NCBI GenBank assembly: GCA_965247585.1
Contig: CBDFHC010000004.1
Location: 434,001-498,000, forward strand
Direction of reading: 5' to 3'
Length of the DNA: 64,000 nt
From: CBDFHC01 sp965247585
GTDB taxonomy: Bacteria > Chloroflexota > Dehalococcoidia > Lucifugimonadales > GCA-2712585
Positions 1-9,599 of the stretch are shown in pieces (within the stretch, counting starts at the first letter, position 1; every line of letters starts with the position of its first letter). Both the position numbers and the translations under genes were made by a program. The notes beneath the pieces were generated by a model, which did no database searches, was not told where the DNA came from, and saw only the letters and a list, made by a program, of their open reading frames with translations.

Positions 1-348
1 AGCGGGCGGGCACAAAGGTGAGCGCGTCTGGACGGGTTGTGGCGGGGAAAGTGGGTCACCGCTTTCTAACGTTCCAAGATTGCCTCCTTGGTTGGGATAT
101 GACGGACTGATCGGCGTTGCCAGTTACCGCGTGTTCCTCTTTGGGCAGCGCGACGATATTAGGCGCCTTGCCCTGGAACCCGAGCATGCCCGCTTCCGGC
201 TCTTTGACTCCATCACGTCCTTCCTCAAACGCTGTGTCAGGTGCGAGAAGAGAACAAAAAGCTGTTCAGTTCCGTGACGGGGATTTCGGACAATAATATT
301 GTGATGGGCCTCAACAACCCCGCCGCCCTTACCCTCCTTGTCGCATTT

Positions 349-507
349 AGTGGCCGTACCGTCGAATAGTGAGGCGGTGTTGACCGGAAGAATGGTGTGC
401 TCTGGAAGCCGAAAATGGGCGAAACCCAAGGACTCGGTCTTTTGGGTGGCCAGCGCCGCGTCCTCCGAATTGCTGGATAGGAACATGTGGACGCCTGTCT
501 CCACGAA
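349..507 (-). pseudogene. N-terminal remnant of a luciferase-like flavin oxidoreductase
   Basis: The minus-strand translation contains GVHMFLSSNSED followed by LGFAHFRLPEHTILPVNT, which resembles the first beta-strands of F420/FMN-dependent luciferase-like oxidoreductases. The rest of the barrel is absent. Another minus-strand frame at about 125-238 reads GMLGFQGKAPNIVALPKEEH without a complete ORF, so the window start looks like decayed coding DNA. The family call is from memory of the motif and is tentative. No functional start or complete protein is present. Confidence 0.4.
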
Positions 508-866
508 GCTTTTCCTCCCAGCGGCAATTGGGCGGATCATAGCATCAGCCGGACGCCGCATTATTCGGACCGCCAGCAACCGCGCTCATGCGTTCGAACC
601 TTGCCAGGGCCCGGCCGTGGCCAATGAGGACAAGGGTGTACTGTCTAAAGGTTGGGATTCACCTCAGTTAGCTGCGGTAATAATCAGGCAAGAAATTGCG
701 AGGCGAAACCCTGTTCTTTGCTGCTGCCAAAGCCGTGGCAATGCCAGCGACGGTGATGGGAGATCTCTCAGGGTTACTTGGCCCCTGGTCTTTGGCCAGT
801 AGTACAATGTGTTGCCAAAGGGCCAAGGGTTGTGGGGCAAAGCTACGGAACCCCAGTGGAGGAGCA
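508..866. other. Intergenic region without a recognised gene
   Basis: Several short overlapping ORFs exist on both strands but none resembles a protein family. The only clear signal is the GGAGGAG-type ribosome binding site at the right edge, just before the start at 867. No repeat copy is present. Confidence 0.4.
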
Positions 867-1922
867 ATGCGGTTCGGACACTTTTTCTACCCGATGAAAT
901 TCGACGATACCCGAGACGGGCAGGAGATTCAGGACTGCTTGTACGAGGCGCAGCTCATAGAAGAATTGGGCATGGATGCCATCTGGTTCGCCGAGCACCA
1001 TTTCACCGGAGAGTGTGTTTACGGGGACCCTCTTGTGTTCGCCAGCGCGGTGGCGGTGAAGACGAAGAGGGTGCTGCTGGGGTTCGGCATACTGGAGCTC
1101 CCGCTGCACAACCCGGTGCGGGTGGCGATCCAAACGGCATTGCTGGACAATTTGAGCAAGGGACGCCTGGTGGTTGGGACCGCCAAGGGATCCAACTATA
1201 ACGCCTACGAGTACGTGGGGTTCGGGACCACTCCAGGCCTGGGGGCCGAGCAGATGGAGGAGGCTGAGGAGTTGCTGGTCAAGGCGTGGACGACAGACAA
1301 CGTAGACTTCAGGGGGAAGTACTGGCAGGTGTCGTTCCCTTCGGTCAGACCGAGGCCCTACCAGAAGCCGCATCCACCCCTGGCCAGGGCCTGCATCCAA
1401 GACGAGTCGATAGTGGAGATGGCCAAGATCGGCCGGCCCATCCTGCTGCGAGGCAGCTCAATCAGCTCGGTGGGCGAGAAGATAGAGCTGTACCGGGACA
1501 CCATGGCCTCGGCCGGGTTCGACGAGGAAGCCGTGGAAAAGAACCTGGACCAGATTTGGGTGTGGCGGGAGATGCATTTGGCCGAGACCGACGACGAGGC
1601 GTTCGGCGAGTTTCTGCCAGCCCACTACAAGGCTTACTCCAACATGGAAGAGCTCCGTCAGCGATGGAACCCCAGCCACCTCCCCGTGTCTATGCAGAGT
1701 CCGCCGATGGAGCGCTCGGGCTACGGTGATGCCCCTGATCCTCACGCCGCGGAGAGCCTGGTTGGAGGGCCGAAGAGGGTGGCCGAGCAGGTGGCCCAGA
1801 TAAAGGACGCGGGAATTCGCAACCTGATGCTGACCAACCGGGGCCTTATGTCTCTAGCGAAGACTACCGCCTCCTTGAAGCTCCTCAGCGAAAAAGTGAT
1901 GCCCTTATTCCGCGAAAACTGA
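867..1922 (+). CDS. LLM class flavin-dependent oxidoreductase
   Basis: A 351-residue luciferase-like monooxygenase (TIM barrel using reduced FMN or F420), the length expected for the family. The N-terminus MRFGHFFYPMKFDD, the EELGMDAIWFAEHHF stretch around residues 30-45, and the VGTAKGSNYNAYEY segment are typical of the bacterial luciferase fold. The frame stays open upstream to 696, but ATG at 867 is preceded by GGAGGAGC, and family similarity begins exactly there. The substrate cannot be predicted; such genes are strongly amplified in SAR202-type Chloroflexota, where oxidation of recalcitrant organic matter has been proposed. It stands alone, 413 bp from the next gene. Confidence 0.85.
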   Translation: MRFGHFFYPMKFDDTRDGQEIQDCLYEAQLIEELGMDAIWFAEHHFTGECVYGDPLVFASAVAVKTKRVLLGFGILELPLHNPVRVAIQTALLDNLSKGRLVVGTAKGSNYNAYEYVGFGTTPGLGAEQMEEAEELLVKAWTTDNVDFRGKYWQVSFPSVRPRPYQKPHPPLARACIQDESIVEMAKIGRPILLRGSSISSVGEKIELYRDTMASAGFDEEAVEKNLDQIWVWREMHLAETDDEAFGEFLPAHYKAYSNMEELRQRWNPSHLPVSMQSPPMERSGYGDAPDPHAAESLVGGPKRVAEQVAQIKDAGIRNLMLTNRGLMSLAKTTASLKLLSEKVMPLFREN

Positions 1923-2335
1923 GACCGGAACTCGTCCTTAGCTATCGCGGGTGCTATGGAGGGGCGACTAGCTCTCGAACGCCAGCGCTCCGGCGGGAGC
2001 AGCCAAGGCGGATTTGGGCTCCAGTGAACACTAGCTGGGGACTTTTCTTTTGTGGCGCACTTACCGTTGCCGACGACGCGAGGGGTTATGTGGCAACGGA
2101 GACCGGCGGTGGCTGCGCGCACCTGACCCAGACCCAGGTGTCGCGGGGGCTGGACCAAGACGCCCCCCGTAGCGCGGCGCGGTGGCGAGAAATTCGTTAG
2201 GGGCACTGGATATTGGGACTTCATTATTTTCGACCAGTGGCAGCAAGCGTTGGATGTGGTATAAGAGGGGCCGGACACAAACGAGAAGGGCGCGGCGTTT
2301 AATTCGGCGCGACCCTCGAGGCGGAGGTTTTTTGG
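1923..2335. other. Intergenic region, no gene seen
   Basis: 413 bp between two plus-strand genes. No repeat copy and no convincing ORF. A TTGGAT/TATAAG pair about 17 nt apart near 2249-2275 could be a promoter for the downstream thiamine-diphosphate enzyme, but it is weak evidence. GGAGG at 2322-2326 is the downstream ribosome binding site. Confidence 0.35.
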
Positions 2336-3976
2336 ATGAATGTAAACCAAGCGGTGGCGCGGATATTGAAGATAGAGAACGTGGAATGGGCATCTTGCTT
2401 TCCAAATAACCAACTGATTGAGGATGTGGCGAAGGAAGGGATCCGGACGCTGATGTTCCGGCAGGAACGTGGGGCGCTGATGGCCGCCGACGGATATAGC
2501 CGGATGAACGACCGGAACAAGTTCGGGGTGACGATAACGCAGGGCGGTCCGGGGTCAGAGAACTCGATGGGAGGGATAGCGCAGGCGTTCAGTGACAACG
2601 TGCCGATTCTCTACCTACCGGGGGGTCCGGCGCTGGGGCAGTACGCGGTGAGGCCCAACTTTTCTTCGGTGCGAACGTTCGAGACGGTGTCCAAGACCGG
2701 GGAAGTGATAATCAAGCCGGACCAGGTTTCGAGCGTGATGCGGCGGGCGTTCCATGCGCTTCGCAACGGGCGGCCGGGTCCAGTGATTGTGGAGATTCCG
2801 GCGGACGTGGCGAATCAAGAGGTACCAGAGGCCGCGCTAGAGTACCAACCGCCGAAGAGGTCTCGGCAGAGCCCGGAGGCGGGGGACGTGACGGAAGCGG
2901 TGACGTTGCTGCTGAAGGCGAAGAAGCCGTTGATATGGTCTGGGATGGGAGTGCTGCTGTCCGGGGCCACGGAGGAGCTGCGAGAGCTAGCGGAGCTGAC
3001 GGGGATACCGGTGTACTGCACGATGCCGGGGAAGTCGTCGTTCGATGAGCGGCACCCGCTGGCGCTGGGGGCTGGGAGCAGCGCGACGACGCTGCCAGCG
3101 CGCCGTTGGATCCAGGAGTCGGACGTGCTGTTCGCGGTGGGGTCAAGCATGACGAGGACGGGCTACGGGCAGCCGATTCCCAACGGAAAGGTGATTATCC
3201 ATAGCACAGAGAGCATTGAGGATATCAACAAGGACTTCGCGGTGGACGTGGGGCTGCCGGGAGACGCGAAGCTGACGCTGCGGGCGATGATTGAGGAAGC
3301 CAGGTCGCAGTTGGATGGGAACGGCGGTAGCGCCAGAACCAAGGTGGCGGAGGAGATAGCCGCGCTTCGAGAAGAATGGATGTCTGAATGGACACCGCTG
3401 TTGAACTCGGAGGATGAGCCGATCAACGCGTACCGGGTGATTGGGGAGTTGGAGCGGAACCTGGATAAGGAGAACAGTATTGTGACGCACGACGCGGGTG
3501 CGCCGCGAGACACGATCATGCCGTTTTACAGGGCCACGGTGCCGCACAGCTATGTTGGCTGGGGGAAGACGACGCACCTGGGGTACGGGATACCGTTGAT
3601 GATAGGCGCGAAGCTGGCGAATCCGGATAAGTTCTGCCTGAACTTTATGGGGGACGGGGCGTTTGGGATGTCTGGACTGGACATTGAGACGTCGGTCAGG
3701 GGCGGGGCGCCGATCACGACGGTGGTGCTGAATAACGGCGGAATGGCGACGTATCCGGGGGGCTATCCGACGGCGGCGGAGCTGTTCGGGACGACGCATA
3801 TGACCGGGGATTACGCCAAGATAGCGGAAGGGATGGGCGCGGTGGGGATCACGGTGACGCGGCCGTCAGAGGTGGGACCGGCGCTGAAGAGGGCGCAGCA
3901 GCTTAACGCAGAGGGAAAGACGGTGCTGTTGGACATTCATACGAATCTGGAGGCGCGAAGGTCCAATTTCGCTTAG
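2336..3976 (+). CDS. Thiamine pyrophosphate-dependent enzyme (acetolactate synthase-like)
   Basis: 546 residues with the three-domain layout of the acetolactate synthase/benzoylformate decarboxylase superfamily. The N-terminal pyrimidine-binding domain has the activating glutamate in FRQERGALMAADGY (Glu44). The central domain follows, and the C-terminal diphosphate-binding domain shows NFMGDGAFGMSG near residue 438 with the partner asparagines VVLNNGG about 27 residues later. The start has GGAGG 10 nt upstream. It is a cytosolic ThDP/Mg enzyme acting on 2-oxoacids or related carbonyls; it is not adjacent to a small regulatory subunit or other branched-chain genes, so a catabolic decarboxylase or lyase role is as likely as acetolactate synthesis. 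Confidence 0.85.
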   Translation: MNVNQAVARILKIENVEWASCFPNNQLIEDVAKEGIRTLMFRQERGALMAADGYSRMNDRNKFGVTITQGGPGSENSMGGIAQAFSDNVPILYLPGGPALGQYAVRPNFSSVRTFETVSKTGEVIIKPDQVSSVMRRAFHALRNGRPGPVIVEIPADVANQEVPEAALEYQPPKRSRQSPEAGDVTEAVTLLLKAKKPLIWSGMGVLLSGATEELRELAELTGIPVYCTMPGKSSFDERHPLALGAGSSATTLPARRWIQESDVLFAVGSSMTRTGYGQPIPNGKVIIHSTESIEDINKDFAVDVGLPGDAKLTLRAMIEEARSQLDGNGGSARTKVAEEIAALREEWMSEWTPLLNSEDEPINAYRVIGELERNLDKENSIVTHDAGAPRDTIMPFYRATVPHSYVGWGKTTHLGYGIPLMIGAKLANPDKFCLNFMGDGAFGMSGLDIETSVRGGAPITTVVLNNGGMATYPGGYPTAAELFGTTHMTGDYAKIAEGMGAVGITVTRPSEVGPALKRAQQLNAEGKTVLLDIHTNLEARRSNFA

Positions 3977-3989
3977 CGGGTGGAGGGAG

Positions 3990-5215
3990 GTTGGGGGAGA
4001 GGCTCAGACTCCCGGCAGCCACCACCCAGGTTCCCTGTACTCTCCTGTGGGGGAAGAAAGCGGTATGGGCTTCGTCCTTCGAGGGCCTCAGAATGAGCGG
4101 GTTGGAGGCGAAGGCAGGCCGAAGGTTGGGCGCTCTCAGGGGCTGCAAATCACAGGTTGGTGGTGCCCACCCACGACCACCCAGTGAGGTTTAAGAAACG
4201 AATTCCTGAGGGACACACTCAGACTCCCGGCAGAAGGGCTGTGCCCCTCTGCACTCCTCCTGGTTGGGCGCAGATAGAGTAGGGACGGTGCTATTTTCAT
4301 AGGAATCCATCATGTTGGCGTCCAGCGCCAGGGAGGATGAAAAACCAGGATTGGAATCCGAAGCGGGCACCGCGGTAGGACTTGCTCTCTCACCACACCC
4401 AGATTCTTCGATCCTCACGAGCGGACTCAGAATGACATGATGAAGGGCGGAATGCGGTATGGGCTCGTCCTTCGAGGGCCTCAGGGCTTGTGCAGTAATT
4501 TAAACTGGCACAGCGATAGTGGGCGCGAGGGTTGGACACGTAGAGAGGGTTGCGAATCACAGGTTGGTGGTGCCCACCCACGACCACCCAGTGAGGTTTA
4601 AGAAACGAATTCCTGAGGGACACACTCAGACTCCCGGCAGAAGGGCTGTGCCCCTCTGCACTCCTCCTGGTTGGGCGCAGATAGAGTAGGGACGGTGCTA
4701 TTTTCATAGGAATCGATCATGGTGGCGTCCAGCACCAGGGAGGATGAAAAAACAGGATTGGAATCCGAAGCGGGCGCCGCGGTAGGACTTGCTCTCCCAC
4801 CACACCCAGATTCTTCGATCTTCACGGGCGGACTCAGAATGACATGGTGACGGGCGGAATGCGGTATGGGCTTCGTCCTTCGAGGGCCTCGGGATGAGCG
4901 GGTTGGAGGCGAAGGCAGGCCGAAGGTTGGGCGCTCTCAGGGGCTGCAAATCACAGGTTGGTGGTGCCCACCCACGACCACCCAGTGAGGTTTAATAAAC
5001 GAATTTCTGAGGGACACCCTCAGACTCCCGGCAGAAGGGCTGTGCCCCTCTGCACTCCTCCTGGTTGGGCGCAGATAGGGTAGGGACGGTGCTAATGCCA
5101 TAGGAATGGCATGGCTTTTGCGGACGCTTCACGTGCGAGATGCAAGGCTGACAATACGGGAGATGTCAAAGACTCACAGCCTCTCAGGATGAGCGGGTTG
5201 GAGGAGCAGAGAGAG
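3990..5215 (+). repeat. Cluster of interspersed structured repeats with about 400-bp direct repeats
   Basis: The 1.25-kb gap holds one partial and three fuller copies of the window's repeat element. A block beginning CAGGTTGGTGGTGCCCACC starts at about 4152, 4559 and 4953, so copies recur at about 400-bp spacing and are nearly identical for up to roughly 290 bp. Each has the hairpin CTGAGGGACAC(A/C)CTCAG, then CAGAAGGGCTGTGCCCCTCTG, then a tail around TAGGGACGGTGCTATTTTC. A second motif, CTTCGTCCTTCGAGGGCCTC, recurs at about 4071, 4457 and 4869. Short ORFs here are artefacts. Confidence 0.85.
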
Positions 5216-5226
5216 GGCAGGGAGGG

Positions 5227-6027
5227 TTAGACGCCCTGCCAGTAGCGGCGTGAAGGGCCGCGGAGGAAGCGGCCGAAGCCCGGGTCTGGGTAGTGGCCGG
5301 CGGAGACGAGGATGCCCTCTTTCTCCAGCATATCAAGCACTGTGTGGCGGGTGCGGCGGGATAGCTCCTGGTCGACGTCGTAGATGGGGCTCCAGTCGGT
5401 GTAGTGGGCCTGTGCGGTGGAGTGGGCTACGTCGCCGAGGATGTAACCTCGCTCGCCCTGGGAAGCGATGGCGATGGATATGTGGCCGGGGGTGTGACCC
5501 GGGGTCGCCACGGTGGTGAGCTCGCCGGTTATGTTGTAGCCGTCGTCGATTATGTCCATCAGCTTCATCTCTTCCAAGGGGATGACCTGGCTGCGGATGT
5601 AACCGGCGCCCTTCATGACGGAGGGTTGGGTCCAGTAGTCCCAGTCGGCCTTAGGAACGAGGTAACGGGCGTTGGGGAAGTTGGGCTTTCCGTTGGTGAG
5701 GTTCCAGCCGACGTGGTCCGGGTGGAGGTGGGTGAAGATGACGATGTCTATGGAGTTGCGGTCGACGCCCTTGCGGGCCAGGTCATCAAGAAGGGTGCCG
5801 TCAACGGCCTGCATGCCGGTATCGACGAGGATGACCTTGCCGCTGGAGCGGATGACCACGGAGCCGTACCTGCTACGGACCTGATTGTTTTCGTTGAGGA
5901 GACCCGGGAACTCCTGCCACTGGCCGATTTCGGTGTCCGGGAAAGAGTCCAGAGGGGACGAGAAGGGAAAACCGTCGCTGACGGAGACGAGTTCGACGTT
6001 GCCCACGGAGATGGTGTGGTCCGGCAT
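5227..6027 (-). CDS. MBL-fold metallo-hydrolase
   Basis: 266 residues, metallo-beta-lactamase fold. The metal motif is FTHLHPDHVGW (His100, His102, Asp104, His105), with later ligands expected at TPGHTPGH near residue 175 and in the C-terminal AGHYPDPG segment. It matches the class of soluble quorum-quenching lactonase/AttM-like hydrolases in length and motif order, but the substrate is not predictable. The ATG at 6027 is preceded by GGAGAT on the minus strand. It is divergent from the next gene, with about 60 bp between starts, so promoters probably overlap there. Confidence 0.85.
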   Translation of the reverse strand: MPDHTISVGNVELVSVSDGFPFSSPLDSFPDTEIGQWQEFPGLLNENNQVRSRYGSVVIRSSGKVILVDTGMQAVDGTLLDDLARKGVDRNSIDIVIFTHLHPDHVGWNLTNGKPNFPNARYLVPKADWDYWTQPSVMKGAGYIRSQVIPLEEMKLMDIIDDGYNITGELTTVATPGHTPGHISIAIASQGERGYILGDVAHSTAQAHYTDWSPIYDVDQELSRRTRHTVLDMLEKEGILVSAGHYPDPGFGRFLRGPSRRYWQGV

Positions 6028-6087
6028 GGCTGTATCTCCTATTAAATGAAATGTTGTGGGGTTTTGCGCCCCTTATCCTAGCTTTCC

Positions 6088-7494
6088 GTGGGGAAGGATT
6101 CAATGGCAAGACGGCGCCGGGGAGAGGTTGGCGGGGGCAGGATGATGGTGGCGGGGGCTTACCCCCTGGGAAAATCACCTAACAAGCTGCCGGTGCGCCG
6201 ACGGCAGGAGATAGACCTGGACCGGTGGGTGGAGGCGGGGAAGCTGCGGTTCGCCTGGGTGATAGGCATCACCTGGATACAGGCCATGGCGGCGTCCGAC
6301 GATTTCTACCGCCGGTTCCTGGAGCTGACGGTGGAGAACCCGAACCGGGTGGGCTCCACGAACGTGGAGGAGGCGTCCCAAGCGCTGATAGCCAGGGCGG
6401 AGAGCGGGGGGATGGTGCTGGTAGACCAGGACATTTACCTGCGGAGCCCAATAGGCAGCGAACTATCGGACCTAGTGTTGCCCACGGCGACGTGGGGCGA
6501 GGCGGATTTCAGCCGGTGCAACGGTGAACGCCGTCTACGGCTGTACTCCTGGTTTTACGACCCGCCGGGGGAGTCCAAGCCGGACTGGTGGATAATCGCC
6601 GGGTTCGCCAAGAAGATGGGGTTCCAGGGGTACTACTGGAAAGAGCCGAACGACGTGTTCGAGGAGGCGGCGAGGTCGAGCCGCAAAGGGATGCTGAACT
6701 ATCAGCCACTGGTGGCGGTGGCCAAGAGTCAGGGGAAGAAGGGGCATGAGTTGCTCAGGGAAATGGGCACTACGGGGATCCAGACTCCTATCAGGCTGGT
6801 GGACGGCGAGCTGGTGGGGACCCAACGGCTGCACGACTCGACGCTGGAGCTGGGCCCGCCGCAGGGACCGACGGTGCACCCGAAGTGGCTGACTCGATTT
6901 CGTTCGCACAGCGGCGAAGCAGTGCTGAATAAGAGCCCGTGGGAGTGGATCAGCGACTTTTACGAACGGATTAAGCCGAAGAGCGACGAGCTCTGGGTAA
7001 CTAACAGCCGGGTGAATGAGGTATGGCAGTCAGCGTTCGACGACGTGGGCAAGCCGTACATTTCGCAGCGGTGGCCGGAAAGCTTCGTTGAGATTCATCC
7101 CAACGTCGCGGCGGCACGGGGGATAGAGAGCGGGGACGAGGTGGTGATGGAGAGCAACGATATTCTGGTGCAAAAGGGCGGGTTCAGCCTGGTGAAGGGG
7201 GACGAGTTCCTGTTCAGCAAGCTGGAGGAAAATGGGCTGATCAGGAGGGGGAATGGGGCCATGGAGGCGGTGGCGATGGTGACGGACGCGGTGCGCCCCG
7301 GGGTGGTGTTCGCGGCGTTCCTGTGGCCGCGGTGGCCGGGAGCGGCGGCGAACAGCCCGGTACACCGGGTGCCGAACCCGATCACCAACCGGTACCGGTT
7401 CAAGCTGGGGAAGGGCAAGCTGCGAAAGACGGGAGAGTCGCCGTACAAACGGTCGTTGGAGCGGATGAGTTTCAAGCCGAGGACGATTATCTGA
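6088..7494 (+). CDS. N-terminally truncated molybdopterin oxidoreductase, arsenite-oxidase-like
   Basis: A 468-residue ORF matching only the second half of a DMSO-reductase-family large subunit. The segments LPTATWGEADFSRCNGERR, ESKPDWWIIAGFAKKMGF and NEVWQSAFDDVGKPYISQRW resemble AioA-type arsenite oxidase and relatives, which are about 800 residues. The N-terminal iron-sulfur cysteine motif and first molybdopterin half are missing, and the upstream 60 bp contains no coding remnant. No Rieske small subunit is nearby. The first residues (Arg/Gly-rich) look non-homologous, so the true beginning is probably an accidental start in a deletion remnant. Likely non-functional as an oxidase. Confidence 0.65.
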   Translation: MGKDSMARRRRGEVGGGRMMVAGAYPLGKSPNKLPVRRRQEIDLDRWVEAGKLRFAWVIGITWIQAMAASDDFYRRFLELTVENPNRVGSTNVEEASQALIARAESGGMVLVDQDIYLRSPIGSELSDLVLPTATWGEADFSRCNGERRLRLYSWFYDPPGESKPDWWIIAGFAKKMGFQGYYWKEPNDVFEEAARSSRKGMLNYQPLVAVAKSQGKKGHELLREMGTTGIQTPIRLVDGELVGTQRLHDSTLELGPPQGPTVHPKWLTRFRSHSGEAVLNKSPWEWISDFYERIKPKSDELWVTNSRVNEVWQSAFDDVGKPYISQRWPESFVEIHPNVAAARGIESGDEVVMESNDILVQKGGFSLVKGDEFLFSKLEENGLIRRGNGAMEAVAMVTDAVRPGVVFAAFLWPRWPGAAANSPVHRVPNPITNRYRFKLGKGKLRKTGESPYKRSLERMSFKPRTII

Positions 7495-7516
7495 ACCGGG
7501 GATGAGGGAGAGGGTG

Positions 7517-8035
7517 CTAGAGGACGGTATTGCCCACTACCACCAGGGCGGTGCCGCCGACCACTAGGAGGGCGCCGAGGACCAGGGGCAGGCTGATTCG
7601 CTCCAGGCGCTCCAGGAAGATTCGGACGAGGACCAGGGTAATTAGCGGACTTACGGCGACGATGGGGGAGACTACGGTAACTTCGCCCTTCTCAAGACCG
7701 AAGGAGAGGGCGATGATGGCAAAGGCGGAGCTGAGGCCGGCCAAAATGAACATGACGATGGAACGCCGGGAGGAGACGAAGGCGCGAGGAACGGAGTAGA
7801 CCAGGACGGGGGAGAACATTATGGTGCCGAAGAAGAAGGCGATGGCGGCGAAGAGGATGGGCGGGATGGTGTAGTTGTCCAGGGTGGACTTGGCGACAAC
7901 GGTCCAGGCGCCGTAGCAGATGCCTGCCATGAGGCCAAAGGCGTAGCCGAAGGCAGCGGGATAGCGGGTGCCGGCCAAGGCGCCGCCAATGAAGGCCACG
8001 GCACGTGATGTCTTGTCACTCGACAGCAGGGCCAC
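7517..8035 (-). CDS. EamA/DMT transporter, C-terminal half (frameshifted)
   Basis: 172 residues with about five membrane helices forming the second EamA repeat of a drug/metabolite transporter, for example YAFGLMAGICYGAWTVVAKS and the closing LVLGALLVVGGTALVVVG. It continues the frame of the ORF at 8016-8462 after a one-frame jump: the N-terminal half ends NEGRSSGPAVE while this frame continues LLSSDKTSRAVAF. Joined, they make about 305 residues, the normal size of a ten-helix EamA permease. A sequencing error or a recent frameshift are both possible. Confidence 0.7.
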   Translation of the reverse strand: MALLSSDKTSRAVAFIGGALAGTRYPAAFGYAFGLMAGICYGAWTVVAKSTLDNYTIPPILFAAIAFFFGTIMFSPVLVYSVPRAFVSSRRSIVMFILAGLSSAFAIIALSFGLEKGEVTVVSPIVAVSPLITLVLVRIFLERLERISLPLVLGALLVVGGTALVVVGNTVL

Positions 8036-8462
8036 TACTCCGACCTTCGTTGATAATGAAGATGATGCCGACGAAGATGGTTAAGGTGCCGGCGACTACG
8101 AGGACGTTGGGGCGCTCGCCAAGGAAGGCGATGGCGAGGATGGTGGCCCAGAGGGGGGAAGATGAGAAGAGGGGGGCGCCTCTGGCGGCGCCGATGCGCC
8201 GGATAGAGGCGTAGTTGAAGGTCTGGCCAAGGGGGTAGGTGATGAAGGCGAGGAGGACGATCCAGAGGAAGCCGACGATGGGGATTTCGGCCAGGACCGG
8301 CAGGTCCAGCAGGAGGGCCGGAATGACGGCCAAGGAGAGGCTGGCAACGACGGAGGTGGCGGTGCCGGTGACCACGGAGACCCGCCGGCCGGCGAGACGG
8401 ACGAATATGGCGTTCATGGCGAAGCCGGTGGCGGCGATGAGGGCCATCAGGACGGGAAACAT
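8016..8462 (-). CDS. EamA/DMT transporter, N-terminal half (frameshifted)
   Basis: 148 residues carrying the first EamA repeat: the opening helix MFPVLMALIAATGFAMNAIF, a loop beginning VRLAGRRV, and further helices through VVAGTLTIFVGIIFIIN. The frame closes shortly after, overlapping the second half by 20 bp in another frame. As part of an intact permease it would export or import a small metabolite at the inner membrane; the substrate is unknown. No strong ribosome binding site precedes the ATG, so the start is provisional. Confidence 0.7.
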   Translation of the reverse strand: MFPVLMALIAATGFAMNAIFVRLAGRRVSVVTGTATSVVASLSLAVIPALLLDLPVLAEIPIVGFLWIVLLAFITYPLGQTFNYASIRRIGAARGAPLFSSSPLWATILAIAFLGERPNVLVVAGTLTIFVGIIFIINEGRSSGPAVE

Positions 8463-8640
8463 CAGGGGTTGGCGCCGTAGCCCAAGGTCTGGGGCGAAAG
8501 GATGCCCGCGGCCGGGCTAATGGGACGAGGGGCGGGACTCATGCGAAACATGATAGCGGTTGAGGGGGCAGCGCACCACGCGAGGCGGCGGGTGGACGCC
8601 GGGGGCTTTGGGGGGCAGGACGCCAGCGAGGTTGGCCCGA

Positions 8641-8982
8641 CTATAGGGGCTGACCGAGGTCCGGCGAGGTGCGGATGAAGTCATCCAGCTCTCTTTCCAG
8701 CCGCTTCCAGCCGGGGCGCAGGACTATGCTGGCGACGTAGCTGCCGACGAGGATGTTGAGGATCATGGACGCGGAGAAGGGCTGAAGTACAATAGAGGTG
8801 CGGCCCGGCTCCTGCTTCAAGGCAACGCCGATGGTGGCACGTTTATTCTTTTCCACCACAAAATCCCGGCCAAGCCGTCTGGTCTCGTAGACCTGATAGG
8901 TGTTGCCGAACCGGCCCTGGAACAGCCGGAACAGGGCCTGTACAGTGAGGCCCGGACTATAGTTAAGAACGATTTCTGCCAC
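8641..8982 (-). CDS. Conserved-looking hypothetical protein with one hydrophobic segment
   Basis: 113 residues starting at GTG 8982, chosen because AGGAGCGAATT places a good ribosome binding site 8 nt upstream; the longer frame to 9129 adds a Cys-rich N-terminus that looks non-coding. The protein begins VAEIVLNYSPGL, has a basic middle (VVEKNKRATIGVAL) and a hydrophobic stretch SMILNILVGSYVASIVL near residue 75, then an acidic amphipathic C-terminal helix (WKRLERELDDFI). I do not recognise the family. The single hydrophobic helix suggests a membrane-anchored or lipid-associated small protein. Confidence 0.55.
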   Translation of the reverse strand: MAEIVLNYSPGLTVQALFRLFQGRFGNTYQVYETRRLGRDFVVEKNKRATIGVALKQEPGRTSIVLQPFSASMILNILVGSYVASIVLRPGWKRLERELDDFIRTSPDLGQPL

Positions 8983-9152
8983 AATTCGCTCCTGGGCAAG
9001 GGCGCAGTATGAGGAGAGGTTGCTACAATTATAGCGGCCCAGAGGGTGGATGAGGTCCGAGCTGTTGATACAATGGCCGGCAATGGGGCAGTTCAGGGCG
9101 CGACGTGTATATTGTGAAGGGTCTGACACGTGAGTAGCGTGGATGGAATGTG

Positions 9153-9539
9153 ATGGAGCGAAGAGAGTCAGAGAGGGTAGAGGCGGAACGGCGGCTGTTG
9201 GAGCTGCTGGGGGCGCATCCCGACCATATATTCAGGATGCAGACTGGCGACCTCGATGCGATCCGGCGATGGCTGGCCACGCCGATGGCAAACGAGCCGC
9301 CGGTCTCGTACCTGGAATCGCAGACGTATTCGCGGGGTGTGATCAGTGATGCGCTGAGGGCGCTGATCGATAGGGGCGAGATAGGGTCCGCTGTGTTGAA
9401 CCGCCGAATGTATTATGGGTTGCCTGCGTCGATGAGTAATGTGGAGGACTTAGTTGGGCGGATTGTGGAGATAACCAGCTCTGAGCCTGAGCCGAAGCCG
9501 AAGCCGAATAACAGGCTGAACGCGACGCAGGGGAATTAA
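9153..9539 (+). CDS. Small hypothetical protein, possibly winged-helix-like
   Basis: 128 residues from ATG 9153 (a GTG immediately before it is also possible). The N-terminal 90 residues are predicted helical: MERRESERVEAERRLLELLG, then a segment SYLESQTYSRGVISDALRAL and LIDRGEIGSAVLNRRMYYGL, which has the rhythm of a helix-turn-helix with a short wing. The C-terminus is a Glu/Pro/Lys tail (EPEPKPKPNN). No family is recognised. It is divergent from the gene at 8641-8982, with about 170 bp between starts. Confidence 0.5.
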   Translation: MERRESERVEAERRLLELLGAHPDHIFRMQTGDLDAIRRWLATPMANEPPVSYLESQTYSRGVISDALRALIDRGEIGSAVLNRRMYYGLPASMSNVEDLVGRIVEITSSEPEPKPKPNNRLNATQGN

Positions 9540-9599
9540 GAAAGGCTATTTTCTGGGGGGGCACCGTCTTAGGCGGCATGTTTCAGGAATGCAGAGCTT

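Noticed and set aside
4190..4949. Small minus ORFs with motifs such as MKIAPSLLYLRP and HSESAREDRRIWVW
   Set aside because: Translations of the interspersed repeats, repeated at every copy; no evidence of coding selection.
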